From Aphanothece sacrum FPU1 (GTDB lineage: Bacteria > Cyanobacteriota > Cyanobacteriia > Cyanobacteriales > Microcystaceae), in the NCBI RefSeq assembly GCF_003864295.1, contig NZ_BDQK01000014.1, forward strand, positions 1 through 64,000: a DNA stretch of 64,000 nucleotides, written 5' to 3'. The notes beneath the pieces are model-generated. The model was not told the DNA's origin. It did no database searches and worked only from the letters and a program-made list of their open reading frames with translations. A program made the translations under genes and the position numbers. Positions 39,735-47,833 of this stretch are shown here, one piece after another; positions within the stretch are counted from its first letter, which is position 1; each line of letters begins with the position of its first letter.

Positions 39735-40403
39735 CTAGGGATTTGAGGGAGTTGAACCCGTATTAGGGGAGGGAGAAGGAGTGGTATTAGGGAGTGGTTG
39801 AGTGGGAGTTGGTTGGGTTTTAGGTTCAGGTTCCCTAACTTGAGGAATAGGAAGCAAGAACAGAACAAAAGCTGCCACCACTAAACTAGCCATACCTAAA
39901 CTAGCAGGAATAACCCGTTGAGCTAAAGGTTCATCAGGGGGACGATAGCGACGGGAAACAGGCTGTAATTTTAGGGTTAAATCAGGTAAAGTGCGACTAT
40001 CGGCAAAAAACTGGTCAATTCCTTCCACAAGATCAAATAATTGTACCGTAGTTAAAATCAGTTCAACAGGTGAATTATTGACTGAAATTGAAGGATACCA
40101 AGTTAACCGATGAAGATGATCACCCGGAATTGTTTCTAAATCAATCTTATCTTCTGATGATTGATGATTTTGAGGATGAGGAATACCACTGAGGTATTCT
40201 TGAGCGTAAGCACTGACAGATTTAACCAAATTTTCCAGAAAAGTTCGGCCTCCTTGTAGTTTTTGGGGAATGCCGACAAAATAACATTCCGCATTAACTA
40301 AAATCGTCAGCAGTTCATCTTGAGCATTGCTACTACTAATATCACTGAAGCCTTCGAGAATCAACGTACAATTAGGTAAAATGTATTGACGACGGACGTT
40401 CAT
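39735..40403 (-). CDS. DUF4335 membrane-anchored protein
   Basis: The 222 residues start RRQYILPNCTLILEGFSD, the beginning I associate with the cyanobacterial DUF4335 family. One membrane helix (about 168-187, ASLGMASLVVAAFVLFLLP) and a proline- and threonine-rich tail (PTPTQPLPNTTPSPSPN) end the protein, a layout typical of a surface- or lumen-exposed flexible tail. The gene overlaps the upstream DUF3038 gene by 4 bases, and the two are usually paired in cyanobacteria. Function is unknown. Confidence 0.8.
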   Translation of the reverse strand: MNVRRQYILPNCTLILEGFSDISSSNAQDELLTILVNAECYFVGIPQKLQGGRTFLENLVKSVSAYAQEYLSGIPHPQNHQSSEDKIDLETIPGDHLHRLTWYPSISVNNSPVELILTTVQLFDLVEGIDQFFADSRTLPDLTLKLQPVSRRYRPPDEPLAQRVIPASLGMASLVVAAFVLFLLPIPQVREPEPKTQPTPTQPLPNTTPSPSPNTGSTPSNP

Positions 40404-41050
40404 GCCACCTCTCCATCAAATAAACTAATCCAAAACCGTTGCATTCCGGTAGTTCCCGTACAAAATAAGAGTTGTTTGAGCAGGGACAAAGCCAGTTCAT
40501 TTAATTCTGCCTCAGAAGCTAGATAAATGGAGACTTTCGCGCGACGGGGGTTCATTCGACTAGAGAAATGAGAGCGAAATTGATCGAGATATTCAGCCAG
40601 CAGAAAGTGACAATTAACAGGTAATCCCTTTTCTCTCATTTGTTGTTCAGCGAGTAATAATTGTCGAATCTGAACTGTTAAAGTTTTGGCCCGGTAACTA
40701 GCAATAATCACCAAAGCTTTAGCTTGCTCAAGATTTAGGGTATCACGAGCATAGGAACGTCGCCAAGGGTTAGTAGAACGTAGTCGCCACAGAACAATGC
40801 GATTTTTGACAATTTCTTGTAGATTTAACTGTTGAATTGTCTGTAACATATATTCAGAAGCCCCTAATTCTAGGGCTTCAATAGCCAGCAACCATAAATC
40901 AATTTGTTGCTGAATTCGCATAGCACATCCTGGGCCAGAAATAGGAAAATCAGGCAGGATATCTAGAATAACTGGTTTAGATTCAGTAGCCAAACTCGAA
41001 TCAGACATTATACTTATAAAAGGACTCATTCTAGAATAGCTTAGTAGCAA
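40400..41050 (-). CDS. DUF3038 protein
   Basis: This helical 216-residue protein has the pattern CAMRIQQQIDLWLLAIEALELGASEYML and NPWRRSYARDTLNLEQAKALV, which I associate with the cyanobacterial DUF3038 family. No catalytic residues or membrane segments are visible. The annotated start at 41050 (MLLSYSRMS) is possible, but an internal ATG at 41008 (MSDSSLATES) fits a 202-residue protein and lies closer to the conserved part. The stop overlaps the DUF4335 start by 4 bases, which indicates translational coupling. Confidence 0.8.
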   Translation of the reverse strand: MLLSYSRMSPFISIMSDSSLATESKPVILDILPDFPISGPGCAMRIQQQIDLWLLAIEALELGASEYMLQTIQQLNLQEIVKNRIVLWRLRSTNPWRRSYARDTLNLEQAKALVIIASYRAKTLTVQIRQLLLAEQQMREKGLPVNCHFLLAEYLDQFRSHFSSRMNPRRAKVSIYLASEAELNELALSLLKQLLFCTGTTGMQRFWISLFDGEVA

Positions 41051-41224
41051 AGTGGTCTAGTAGTAGCATAAATTATGAATTATAAATTATAAATTGGGAT
41101 TTTTGAAATCTAGACCTCACAGCTTCTCGCCCCGGAAAGCTAAGTTCAATTCTTATTAATTCATAATTCAATGTACGACGCGGATAAAAACTTATGCCTC
41201 TCCCGTACCTGTTGTGATAAGTAA

Positions 41225-41256
41225 AGCTTATAATTCGTAGGGTGGGTTAGACGCGG
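41225..41256 (+). repeat. Single arm of the GTAGGGTGGGTTA palindromic repeat
   Basis: AGCTTATAATTCGTAGGGTGG followed by GTTAGACGCGG matches 20822-20853 at all but two positions. The opposing arm is missing here, except for a short TACGACGCGG about 50 bases upstream. The gap 41051-41325 also contains a degenerate AATTATA heptamer tract and no other feature I can support. Confidence 0.7.
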
Positions 41257-41325
41257 TTTTAAGGTTCACAAATAATTTAGGATAAGGATATAACTAACTA
41301 TAATGGTTAATTTAAACAGAAATTT

Positions 41326-41844
41326 ATGGATCTTAAAGCTCTAATTCGTGATATCCCTGACTTTCCCAAACCGGGCATTATGTTTCGGGATATTACCACC
41401 TTACTTAATCATGCTGAGGGACTTCGTTATACGATTGATACCCTCACTCAAAAGTGCCAAGCGGCTAATTTATTGCCTGATTATGTGGTCGGTATTGAGT
41501 CCCGTGGCTTTTTGTTCGGTGTACCTTTAGCATATCAACTTCAGGCCGGTTTTGTTCCCGTGCGTAAACCGGGTAAACTTCCGGCGGCAGTACATCAGAT
41601 AGAATATGAGTTGGAATATGGTACAGATCGTCTAGAAATTCATCAAGATGCGTTAGAAAATCATCATCGTGTTTTAATTGTTGATGATTTGATGGCTACT
41701 GGTGGAACGGCTAAAGCAACGGCAGATTTGTTAGGAAAAATTGGTTGTGAGGTGTTAGCCTTCGCTTTTATTATTGAATTACAAGCTTTAGGTGGTCGTC
41801 AAAAATTGCCTAATGTTCCTATTATTTCTTTGGTTGAATATTAA
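41326..41844 (+). CDS. apt: Adenine phosphoribosyltransferase
   Basis: Apt salvages adenine to AMP with PRPP. The 172 residues contain the family start [26 protein letters not shown], the flexible loop region [12 protein letters not shown] and the PRPP-binding signature [17 protein letters not shown] (about 117-133). Length is normal. With the adenosine kinase at 36.8 kb it covers both routes of adenine salvage in the window. The gene is transcribed alone. Confidence 0.96.
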   Translation: MDLKALIRDIPDFPKPGIMFRDITTLLNHAEGLRYTIDTLTQKCQAANLLPDYVVGIESRGFLFGVPLAYQLQAGFVPVRKPGKLPAAVHQIEYELEYGTDRLEIHQDALENHHRVLIVDDLMATGGTAKATADLLGKIGCEVLAFAFIIELQALGGRQKLPNVPIISLVEY

Positions 41845-41943
41845 AGGAGACAAGAGGAAAAAACTTTTTCTAAAGTAAGTCTTTTTGCTTCACTCGAAGA
41901 TATAATCATGGCTGATAATTCATATATATAGGGTTAATAAATT

Positions 41944-42993
41944 ATGACTTCGACTCGTTCTACTCAAGTAAATAAACAATTAACCCGACTGCAAAATCTG
42001 TTAACCAATGACACTGTATTTTATGTTTTCAAACGAACTCTACAGGGTTTTTTAACCTTACTTTTAGCTTCTTTTTTGAGTTTTGTTATCATTCAACTTG
42101 CTCCAGGAAACTTTCTTGATACTTTACGCCAAAATCCGGCAATTTCTCCTGAAACTTTAGAACAATATAATATAATATTGGGGTTAGATCAACCTTGGTA
42201 TATTCAATATTGGAAGTGGTTAGTTCAAGTAGTGACTCAATTTAATTTTGGCTATAGTTTTGTTTATAAACGTTCGGTGAGTTCTTTATTAGTAGAACGA
42301 GTAAATGCTACTTTATTATTAGCCATTTCTTCAATTATTTTAACTTGGTTAATTGCCTTACCGTTAGGAATTTTAAGTGCGGTTAAACAAAGTAGTTTAA
42401 TTGACAAGGTGTTACGAGTGGTTAGTTATTTAGGGCAAGGGTTTCCTAGTTTTATTACCGCTTTATTCTTATTAATTGTTGCTCAAAATGTTTCCCCTAT
42501 TTTACCTGTTGGGGATATGACCAGTCTGAATTTTTCTGAGTTATCACCCCTGGGTCAAATCTTAGACATTGGTTGGCATATGATTTTACCAACTATTGCT
42601 TTAAGTATTACCAGTTTTGCCGGTTTAATGCGGTTAATGAGGGGACAAATGCTCGATGTTATGCGACAAGATTATATTCAAACAGCCAGAGCAAAAGGAT
42701 TACCTGAAGATAAAGTTATCTATGTTCACGCATTAAGAAATGCCATTAACCCCTTAATTACCTTATTAGGATTTGAATTTGCTAGTTTATTAAGTGGGGC
42801 ATTTATTGCCGAATTTTTCTTTAATTGGCCAGGGTTAGGACGGTTAATTTTACAAGCAGTAATAGCTCAAGATTTATACTTAGTAATGGGAAGTTTAATG
42901 ATGGGGGCAGCTATGTTAATTATAGGGAATTTATTAGCTGATTTATTACTTAAATTTGTTGATCCTCGTATTAAATTAGAAGACCTCAAGTAA
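41944..42993 (+). CDS. Dpp/Opp-type ABC transporter permease (DppB-like)
   Basis: The 349 residues match DppB/OppB permeases: an N-terminal helix (FKRTLQGFLTLLLASFLSFVIIQLAPGNFLD, where the APG motif is characteristic), a periplasmic loop with LGLDQPWYIQYWKWL, and five further helices. The cytoplasmic EAA loop is YIQTARAKGLPEDKVIYVHALRNA (quoted region about 245-270). It is the expected partner of the DppC-like permease at 35563, although the two genes lie 5.5 kb apart. A small gene follows 8 bases after the stop. Confidence 0.93.
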   Translation: MTSTRSTQVNKQLTRLQNLLTNDTVFYVFKRTLQGFLTLLLASFLSFVIIQLAPGNFLDTLRQNPAISPETLEQYNIILGLDQPWYIQYWKWLVQVVTQFNFGYSFVYKRSVSSLLVERVNATLLLAISSIILTWLIALPLGILSAVKQSSLIDKVLRVVSYLGQGFPSFITALFLLIVAQNVSPILPVGDMTSLNFSELSPLGQILDIGWHMILPTIALSITSFAGLMRLMRGQMLDVMRQDYIQTARAKGLPEDKVIYVHALRNAINPLITLLGFEFASLLSGAFIAEFFFNWPGLGRLILQAVIAQDLYLVMGSLMMGAAMLIIGNLLADLLLKFVDPRIKLEDLK

Positions 42994-43001
42994 TTAGAAT
43001 T

Positions 43002-43292
43002 ATGTTATCACAAACCCACTATTTAGTTCGTTCTAGAAGCGATGGCAAATATTTAGTTGCTCGTATAAATCAAGAAGGAAATGAAACTCCTTTGAGTTAT
43101 TTATTATTGTTTCAAGAACATTTTGATGCCTTAAGTTATCTGAATACTCACGGTTCTAATGTTAGCGATCGCTTTTCAGTAGAATCAATTCCCGGAACTC
43201 AATTAAAAGGCATTTTACAACGATGGGGATTTGATGGAGTAGGATTAGTTAGAGATCCTTTAATTCCTCGTGTTGAATTTTTATCACTTTAG
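43002..43292 (+). CDS. Small protein co-transcribed with the DppB-like permease
   Basis: The 96 residues start 8 bases after the permease stop, so it is probably translated from the same mRNA. It is soluble, with no signal peptide. The sequence (TPLSYLLLFQEHFDALSYLNTHG, QRWGFDGVGLVRDPLIPRVEFLSL) has a mixed alpha/beta look, and I do not recognise a named family. Clean frame, position and codon use support a real gene. A hairpin element begins 17 bases after the stop. Confidence 0.65.
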   Translation: MLSQTHYLVRSRSDGKYLVARINQEGNETPLSYLLLFQEHFDALSYLNTHGSNVSDRFSVESIPGTQLKGILQRWGFDGVGLVRDPLIPRVEFLSL

Positions 43293-43308
43293 AAAACTTA
43301 TAATTATT

Positions 43309-43468
43309 GTTTTACACAGACAAGTTATGCTAAATTGTTATAAATAATAGGCTTTAACTCTAAAGAGTTAAGCTATAGAAACAAAGGTTGCCTACGCAAC
43401 CTAGCATTTAGTCCGCGCTCGTCGGACTTAGTTTTTATAGAATCAGACTTTAGTCTGTTATTATAGCA
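43309..43468 (-). repeat. Four-hairpin foldback element, copy 3 (reverse orientation)
   Basis: Read on + it begins with the right-end inverted repeat (TTACACAGACAAGTTATGC). It continues with TTTAACTCTAAAGAGTTAA (43353-43371), AGGTTGCCTACGCAACCT, GTCCGCGCTCGTCGGAC and CTTTAG, the reverse order of copies 1, 2 and 6. A further perfect hairpin, AACCGCC/GGCGGTT at 43468-43483, abuts it and overlaps the stop codon of the IS630 transposase. Confidence 0.8.
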
Positions 43469-43481
43469 ACCGCCAAGGCGG

Positions 43482-44138
43482 TTAGGACACTGTGCGAAGC
43501 ACATCTTCCATGGCATCCCGGAGACAGTCAAACTGACTAATTTTTTTACGAATTCGACTCTTTAACCATGACCAGCATCGCTCAATTTTATTAAGGTCAG
43601 GTGAATAAGGTGGCAAGTATTTTAACTGGCAACCAGCAGCTTCAATTAATTCTTTAATACCTCCACCTTTATGAAAGGTAGCATTATCGGCAATCACTAT
43701 TTGACCCGGTTTTAGTGATGGGATCAAACAAGTTTCTAGCCACGTTTCAAAAACGATTCTATTACAAGCTCCTTCAACAGTAAACGGAGCGAACAGCTCT
43801 CGATTACACAAGGCAGCAATCATATTAACTCGTCCTTCCCTCCTCCCACTTTTGAGTGCATAAAAACGTTTTCCTCTTTCATTATAACCATAGCCATAAT
43901 CTTCTCTATTATCCATGCCCGCCTCATCTATATAAACTCTTTGCTCAGGTTTATATCTAGCTATTTCTTCAGAGAATTTCTGTCTAGCGAAGTCTCCTGT
44001 TTCTTTAAGACGCTTCAGCCATAAATCTATGGTATTACGACTAATGTTGAATAGTTCGCTTGCTTCACTCTTTTTGAGTCCATCAAGCTCGGTGCTTTCG
44101 CACTCGCGCAGCGAGAAGGTTTTTAAAAACCCCTGCAA
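43482..44138 (-). pseudogene. IS630-family transposase, internally deleted and trimmed by hairpin repeats
   Basis: The 218-codon frame keeps a helix-turn-helix (KKSEASELFNISRNTIDLWLKR) and the DDE catalytic core: YIDEAGMD, VIADNATFHK and YSPDLNKIERCWSW supply D, D and E. Between LKETGDFARQ and KFSEEIARYKPEQ about 60-75 residues present in full-length relatives are missing. The first 10-15 residues (FSLRECESTE) are encoded by three tandem hairpins at 44092-44131 rather than by IS630 sequence. The start is a TTG. It is therefore probably inactive. It lies between a foldback element and the hicB gene. Confidence 0.8.
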
Positions 44139-44147
44139 GGTCTTAAA
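44092..44147. repeat. Three tandem hairpins and a 32-bp repeat at the transposase 5' end
   Basis: GTGCTTTCGCAC (44092-44103), CTCGCGCAGCGAG (44103-44115) and GGTTTTTAAAAACC (44118-44131) follow one another directly. The segment 44116-44147 (AAGGTTTTTAAAAACCC then TGCAAGGTCTTAAA) recurs at 45270-45301 with two differences. TGTGCGAAGCACA at 43491-43503, inside the 3' end of the transposase, is a variant of the first hairpin. Confidence 0.8.
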
Positions 44148-44168
44148 CTCAGAATAAAGTATTAAAGA

Positions 44169-44399
44169 TTAAGCAGGCAGAGGAATAGAATCTTGATATT
44201 GAATAGCAGTTTTTAGCCATTGTTGCTTTGCGTCTAGAATATTATCCATTGCTTCTTGGAGAGTTTCTCCTGTAGAAATACAACCGGGTAAATCTTGAAT
44301 GATAACTGTATAACCTCCTTCTTCTTCAGGATAAAAAGTAATTGGATAGTTAACATTTAGATAATCTTCTAAGGTTTTGAGAGTAGGAATAGTCTTCAT
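44169..44399 (-). CDS. hicB: HicB-family antitoxin
   Basis: The 76 residues show the HicB fold start YPITFYPEEEGGYTVIIQDLPGCISTGETLQEAMDNI (quoted region 19-55), where GGYTV-DLPGC-GET is the family signature. The C-terminal DNA-binding part is very short or absent, as in the HicB type that is only a partial RNase H-like domain. It lies 7 bases after hicA on the same strand, the usual hicA-hicB order. HicB binds and inhibits HicA, and the complex normally represses its own promoter. Confidence 0.9.
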   Translation of the reverse strand: MKTIPTLKTLEDYLNVNYPITFYPEEEGGYTVIIQDLPGCISTGETLQEAMDNILDAKQQWLKTAIQYQDSIPLPA

Positions 44400-44406
44400 G
44401 GTTCTA

Positions 44407-44640
44407 TTACTCTAATTCTAGGAGTTTTACGATTTGTTTTAGGTAAGTTCTTTTTACGGTTTGACCTCCTTTTTTGGGTATAGTAATTTTTAGCTTGTTT
44501 TCAGAACGAAAAGTGTGATGACTCCCTTGGTTAGAAATCTCTTGAAAGCCAAAGTTCGTAAGAATATAATACACTTCATCATAGCTTAATTCCGGTGGAT
44601 CTCTCAAGAGTTTTTGAATCAGTTTTTCTAGTTTACTCAT
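44407..44640 (-). CDS. hicA: HicA-family mRNA interferase toxin
   Basis: The 77 residues carry the small double-stranded-RNA-binding-like fold of HicA. The active-site histidine lies in NQGSHHTFRSE (about 38-48), followed by KITIPKKGGQTVKRTYLKQIVKLL. HicA cleaves mRNA and arrests growth until HicB neutralises it. The N-terminus LEKLIQKLLRDPPELSYDEVYYIL is slightly longer than in minimal HicA. The gene is first in the hicAB pair; the TGTTCACAATGAACA palindrome at 44861-44875 lies upstream. Confidence 0.9.
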   Translation of the reverse strand: MSKLEKLIQKLLRDPPELSYDEVYYILTNFGFQEISNQGSHHTFRSENKLKITIPKKGGQTVKRTYLKQIVKLLELE

Positions 44641-44998
44641 TAAGAATTAGTAGAGGGATTTATCTTAAATCAGAATAAAAATAGAGGTCAACCACGCCGC
44701 AAGATGCCTGTGCCACATTGACCCCTGCTCAATTAAGGGTCTATATGCAGACATAAATAGCCCATTATACCTTTACTATTACAAAAAAATATACAATAAG
44801 TAGTATGCTTCTGTCAAGCCCATTCCCTCGTTCCTTATTAAGAATATTTCTTAGATTTTTTGTTCACAATGAACATTTTTGCCAGTATTTTGTATTTAAT
44901 CTTACAGTTTTTGGAGAGAAAAATAATATTAAAGATACAAATATGTTACAGGGTTATTAATTACCAAAGCTTTTCAATAGTATAGATTTCGGTTTTTC
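44641..44998. other. Region upstream of hicAB
   Basis: This AT-rich gap carries no open frame I can support. It holds a palindrome TGTTCA CAA TGAACA at 44861-44875, about 220 bases before the hicA start, which could be an operator, but distance makes that uncertain. No other structure stands out. Confidence 0.4.
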
Positions 44999-45149
44999 GG
45001 TATACATTATGCCAAATTATCACAAATAATAGTCTTAACTCTTTAGAGTTAAGCTATATAAACAAAGGTTGCCTACGCAACCTAAATATAGTCCGCGCTC
45101 GTCGGACTTAGTTCTTGTAGAATCAGGCTTTAGCCTGTTATTTATTATT
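44999..45149 (-). repeat. Four-hairpin foldback element, copy 4 (reverse orientation)
   Basis: It opens on + with the right-end sequence GGTATACATTATGCCAAATTATC and continues with TTAACTCTTTAGAGTTAA, AGGTTGCCTACGCAACCT, GTCCGCGCTCGTCGGAC and AGGCTTTAGCCT. All four hairpins pair perfectly. The outer left end (GGTTCTACC, reverse complemented) is lost. The sequence between this and 45269 holds no gene. Confidence 0.85.
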
Positions 45150-45269
45150 CGTTTTTCTGGTTTTTCTTGTCTTATTGAGTTGAGTTAGAAGGATTAAAAT
45201 TGCGATCGCTGTTCTGTACCCCATATAACTTGATTCTAAAAGCAATAAATAATTTTCTAAAATAGATAT

Positions 45270-45301
45270 AAGGTTTTTAAAAACCCATGCGAGGTCTTAA
45301 A
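45270..45301. repeat. 32-bp repeat, partner of 44116-44147
   Basis: This copy differs at two of 32 positions. It contains the exact palindrome GGTTTTTAAAAACC and lies directly at the 3' end of the coiled-coil pseudogene, while the partner lies at the 5' end of the IS630 transposase. The shared sequence may be the end of a mobile unit. Confidence 0.7.
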
Positions 45302-45303
45302 TC

Positions 45304-45510
45304 CTAATCAAGACCTACCTTTTCAGCCAAGTCGGGAATTTTGTCGATCGCTGGTTTCCAATCCTGTAGACGGGTTTCGATGACAGCTAATCATTCTTTA
45401 ATCTCCGTTTGACCCTTCTCAATACCAGTCAATCGAGTATCTAAAGCTTTTTGACTGCCGATGATTAAGTCTTCTAATCGTTTCAGGTCATTTTCTGTTA
45501 CCGTTGACAT
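45304..45510 (-). pseudogene. Coiled-coil small protein gene with in-frame stop
   Basis: On the minus strand an ATG at 45510 opens MSTVTENDLKRLEDLIIGSQ, continuing ALDTRLTGIEKGQTEIKE, then a TGA at 45391-45393, then LAVIETRLQDWKPAIDKIPD and LAEKVGLD to a TAG at 45304-45306. The heptad-like text and the WKP-IDKIPDLAEKVG segment are typical of small cyanobacterial coiled-coil proteins that normally end with a membrane helix. Here the 3' end is cut off exactly next to the 32-bp repeat. Both the stop and the truncation indicate a dead gene. Confidence 0.75.
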
Positions 45511-45538
45511 CCTGTTATTCTCCAATTAGATATCGATA

Positions 45539-46891
45539 TTAACCATTCAATAAAGCTTCCACAAACTCATAACTAGAAAACGGCCGCAAATCCTCAATAC
45601 CTTCTCCGGCCCCAATAAAACGAATCGGTAAATTTAATTGTTGCGCCACAGCTAAAGCGACACCCCCTTTAGCCGTCCCATCCAACTTAGTTAAAACCAC
45701 TCCACTCAATTTAGCAGACTCGGCAAAAACTTCCGCTTGACGTAGACCATTTTGTCCCAAAGTCGCATCTAATACCAGCAAAGATTCTACATGAGCATTA
45801 GGAGCTTTTTTATCAATAATACGGCGAATTTTACTTAATTCTTCCATCAAATTCTTTTTATTTTGTAACCGTCCTGCCGTATCCACCAACAATAAATCAA
45901 TCTGACGCGCTTGAGCAGCCGCGATCGCATCAAAAACAACCGCAGCAGGATCAGTATTTTGACCAGGATTAGCAATTACTGGAGTATTACTTCTTTGTCC
46001 CCAAACCTTTACTTGTTCAACCGCCGCAGCGCGAAAAGTATCAGCAGCAGCAATAACACAACTGTAACCCGACTTTTGTGATAAATGGGCTAATTTGCCG
46101 ATAGTTGTGGTTTTTCCGGCCCCATTAACCCCCGTGATTAACCAAATATTGAGAGTATCCTTTTCAGGAGCAAACCCAGGATTTTTGACCTGTTGTAAGG
46201 GACGGTCTAAAATATCCCGTAAAATCGCTTTTAAAGACTCTATGGCTTGTTCTGGGGGTAAAGCTTCCTCTCTCAATTGAGTTTGTAGGGTATTGATAAT
46301 ATAATCCGTCGCTTCCACCCCCACATCCGCTTGCAACAGTAACGCTTCTATTTCCGTCACAGCGTCTTGATTAAGAGGCCCTTGACCAACAATAGCCTTA
46401 AGTTGGTTAACGAGGTTACGGCGCGTTTTTCCCAGGCCTTGACGTAACCGTTTCAACCAGCTAATTTCTTCAGCAGAAATATCGTCAGGGGTGCGACCTT
46501 GGGCGGCTAATACTTTAGCAGACCAGACAAACTCCTCGTCAAAAGCTAATTCTGGTGTTTCTGGAACTGTTTCTGTTTCCAGGGCCGTTTCTTTGAGGAT
46601 GTCCAAACGTTCAGATTTTTGCATCCAAGCAGGTAATGCTTCGGTGACTTCTTGCGGTTGAACTTCAGGGGTTTGAGGTTTTTCTGTAGGATTGTCTAAA
46701 GTTTCGGGTTCAGGTGCGGTTTCTTGACGTTGTTGAATATTTTTGTAAGCAGTTTTAGCCCAAGTCAGATAGTCATCTTGACTGGTTTGGGGAGTTGGGG
46801 TTTCAACTGGGGTAGGTTCAACTTCTGGGGTTGAGGTTGGTTCTTCGGGTTGACTAGATTTTTGAGTTTGACGACGAAACCAGTTAAACAT
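45539..46891 (-). CDS. ftsY: Signal recognition particle receptor FtsY
   Basis: FtsY binds the SRP-ribosome complex at the membrane and exchanges cargo to the translocon on GTP hydrolysis. After an acidic, Pro/Glu/Thr-rich linker (about 1-145, typical of cyanobacterial FtsY), the N domain and the SRP-type GTPase domain follow: G1 GVNGAGKTTTIGKLA (about 255-269), the insertion DTFRAAAVEQ, G3 DTAGRLQNKKNLMEEL and G4 TKLDGTAKGG. The first residues FNWFRRQTQK are amphipathic and probably help membrane contact. The 28-base gap to the next upstream gene suggests co-transcription with the signalling operon. Confidence 0.97.
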   Translation of the reverse strand: MFNWFRRQTQKSSQPEEPTSTPEVEPTPVETPTPQTSQDDYLTWAKTAYKNIQQRQETAPEPETLDNPTEKPQTPEVQPQEVTEALPAWMQKSERLDILKETALETETVPETPELAFDEEFVWSAKVLAAQGRTPDDISAEEISWLKRLRQGLGKTRRNLVNQLKAIVGQGPLNQDAVTEIEALLLQADVGVEATDYIINTLQTQLREEALPPEQAIESLKAILRDILDRPLQQVKNPGFAPEKDTLNIWLITGVNGAGKTTTIGKLAHLSQKSGYSCVIAAADTFRAAAVEQVKVWGQRSNTPVIANPGQNTDPAAVVFDAIAAAQARQIDLLLVDTAGRLQNKKNLMEELSKIRRIIDKKAPNAHVESLLVLDATLGQNGLRQAEVFAESAKLSGVVLTKLDGTAKGGVALAVAQQLNLPIRFIGAGEGIEDLRPFSSYEFVEALLNG

Positions 46892-46919
46892 AAGACTTAA
46901 GTATAATTTTTATTGTTTA

Positions 46920-47414
46920 TTAGGTATTCTTTTTGGTTCGGCTATCTTTAATTTTTTGAATTTTTTGCTTTAAATTTTTAAAAGAATCTGTTTGTACAAT
47001 TTCAGCAACTTGTTTTTGTTGTCTCCCTTTATCAATTTCAATGCGTAATTCTTCAACTTGTTGTTGTAATTTACTTTCTCTTATTTTAACTTGTTCTGCC
47101 ATATTCTGAAACACCCGGGCCAGTTGACCTAATTCGTCTTCTCTGGCCGACACATCATTAAGACTAGCGATCGCAAAAGTTCCTCCTTCTACTTCGGCCG
47201 CCGCCTCTGTAATTAATTTAACTTGCTGTAAATATTTCAGCATTATTTGATTTTTTTGATAGATTTCATTTTCGAGATCAGTAGAGTGTTCCGTAATGGT
47301 ATCCAGAAGAATTTCTAAATCTTCTTTATCATTTTCTAACTCTCCGATGCGTTGTTTTAGTAACTCTATTTCTGTGTTTAACTGTTCTTGAGATGATATA
47401 TCTTTAGACATCAT
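46920..47414 (-). CDS. Coiled-coil protein with HAMP-like segment
   Basis: The 164 residues are almost entirely helical. Coiled coil covers about 5-60 and 105-160; between them AEVEGGTFAIASLNDVSAREDELGQLARVFQNMAEQV (quoted region about 75-112) matches the second half of a HAMP linker, in which the D-ELG-L---F--M signature is typical. No membrane helix or sensor domain is present, so it is a soluble HAMP/coiled-coil module. It is last in a five-gene operon with STAS, RsbW-like, CheB and PP2C proteins and may be their scaffold, which is inference. Confidence 0.75.
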   Translation of the reverse strand: MMSKDISSQEQLNTEIELLKQRIGELENDKEDLEILLDTITEHSTDLENEIYQKNQIMLKYLQQVKLITEAAAEVEGGTFAIASLNDVSAREDELGQLARVFQNMAEQVKIRESKLQQQVEELRIEIDKGRQQKQVAEIVQTDSFKNLKQKIQKIKDSRTKKNT

Positions 47415-47425
47415 TTAATTAAAAT

Positions 47426-47770
47426 TTATTCAAATTCTAGAGTCAAAGTAGGCATTAACCGTTGTAGATTTTTCAAGGATTTATCTTGCCAAGCGATAGC
47501 TTTTGAACCTTTCACGCAAATAACCATGCTACCTTTTTTACGGACATTAATGACAAATTTAGAGAGCATACTAATACCAGAACTGTTTAAAAATTCTAGC
47601 CCTTTTAAATCGAGTGTAATGACAGGCTTATCTTCCTGGACTACATTATTAAGTAAGTCAACAATTGGCTGATATTCTTCCATTCCACTTAATCTTAAAG
47701 AACCTTTAAAACTAACGGTTACAGTTTCAGAATCATAATCAATTGTACAACCCTCTGTTGTGATGTTCAT
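47426..47770 (-). CDS. STAS-domain anti-sigma-antagonist-like protein
   Basis: The 114 residues form a STAS domain: FKGSLRLSGMEEYQPIVDLL, KPVITLDLKGLEFLNSSGISMLSKFVINV (quoted region about 51-79), and a C-terminal beta strand. In proteins of this class a serine in the D-x-S-G-type loop (here LNSSGI) is phosphorylated by an RsbW-like kinase and dephosphorylated by a PP2C phosphatase, and both kinds of protein are encoded next to it. NCBI names a very similar cyanobacterial family after Synechocystis slr1659, as I recall. It lies between the ATPase and HAMP genes, all on the same strand. Confidence 0.85.
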   Translation of the reverse strand: MNITTEGCTIDYDSETVTVSFKGSLRLSGMEEYQPIVDLLNNVVQEDKPVITLDLKGLEFLNSSGISMLSKFVINVRKKGSMVICVKGSKAIAWQDKSLKNLQRLMPTLTLEFE

Positions 47771-47833
47771 AGTTAATAACTCCTTAAATTTGATCTCGTT
47801 TAAATCACCCTGATTCTAGCCATTTCCCTGAGA

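Noticed and set aside
35563-42993. The two Dpp/Opp permeases as one operon
   Set aside because: They are 5.5 kb apart with genes of both orientations between them, so only functional pairing is possible.
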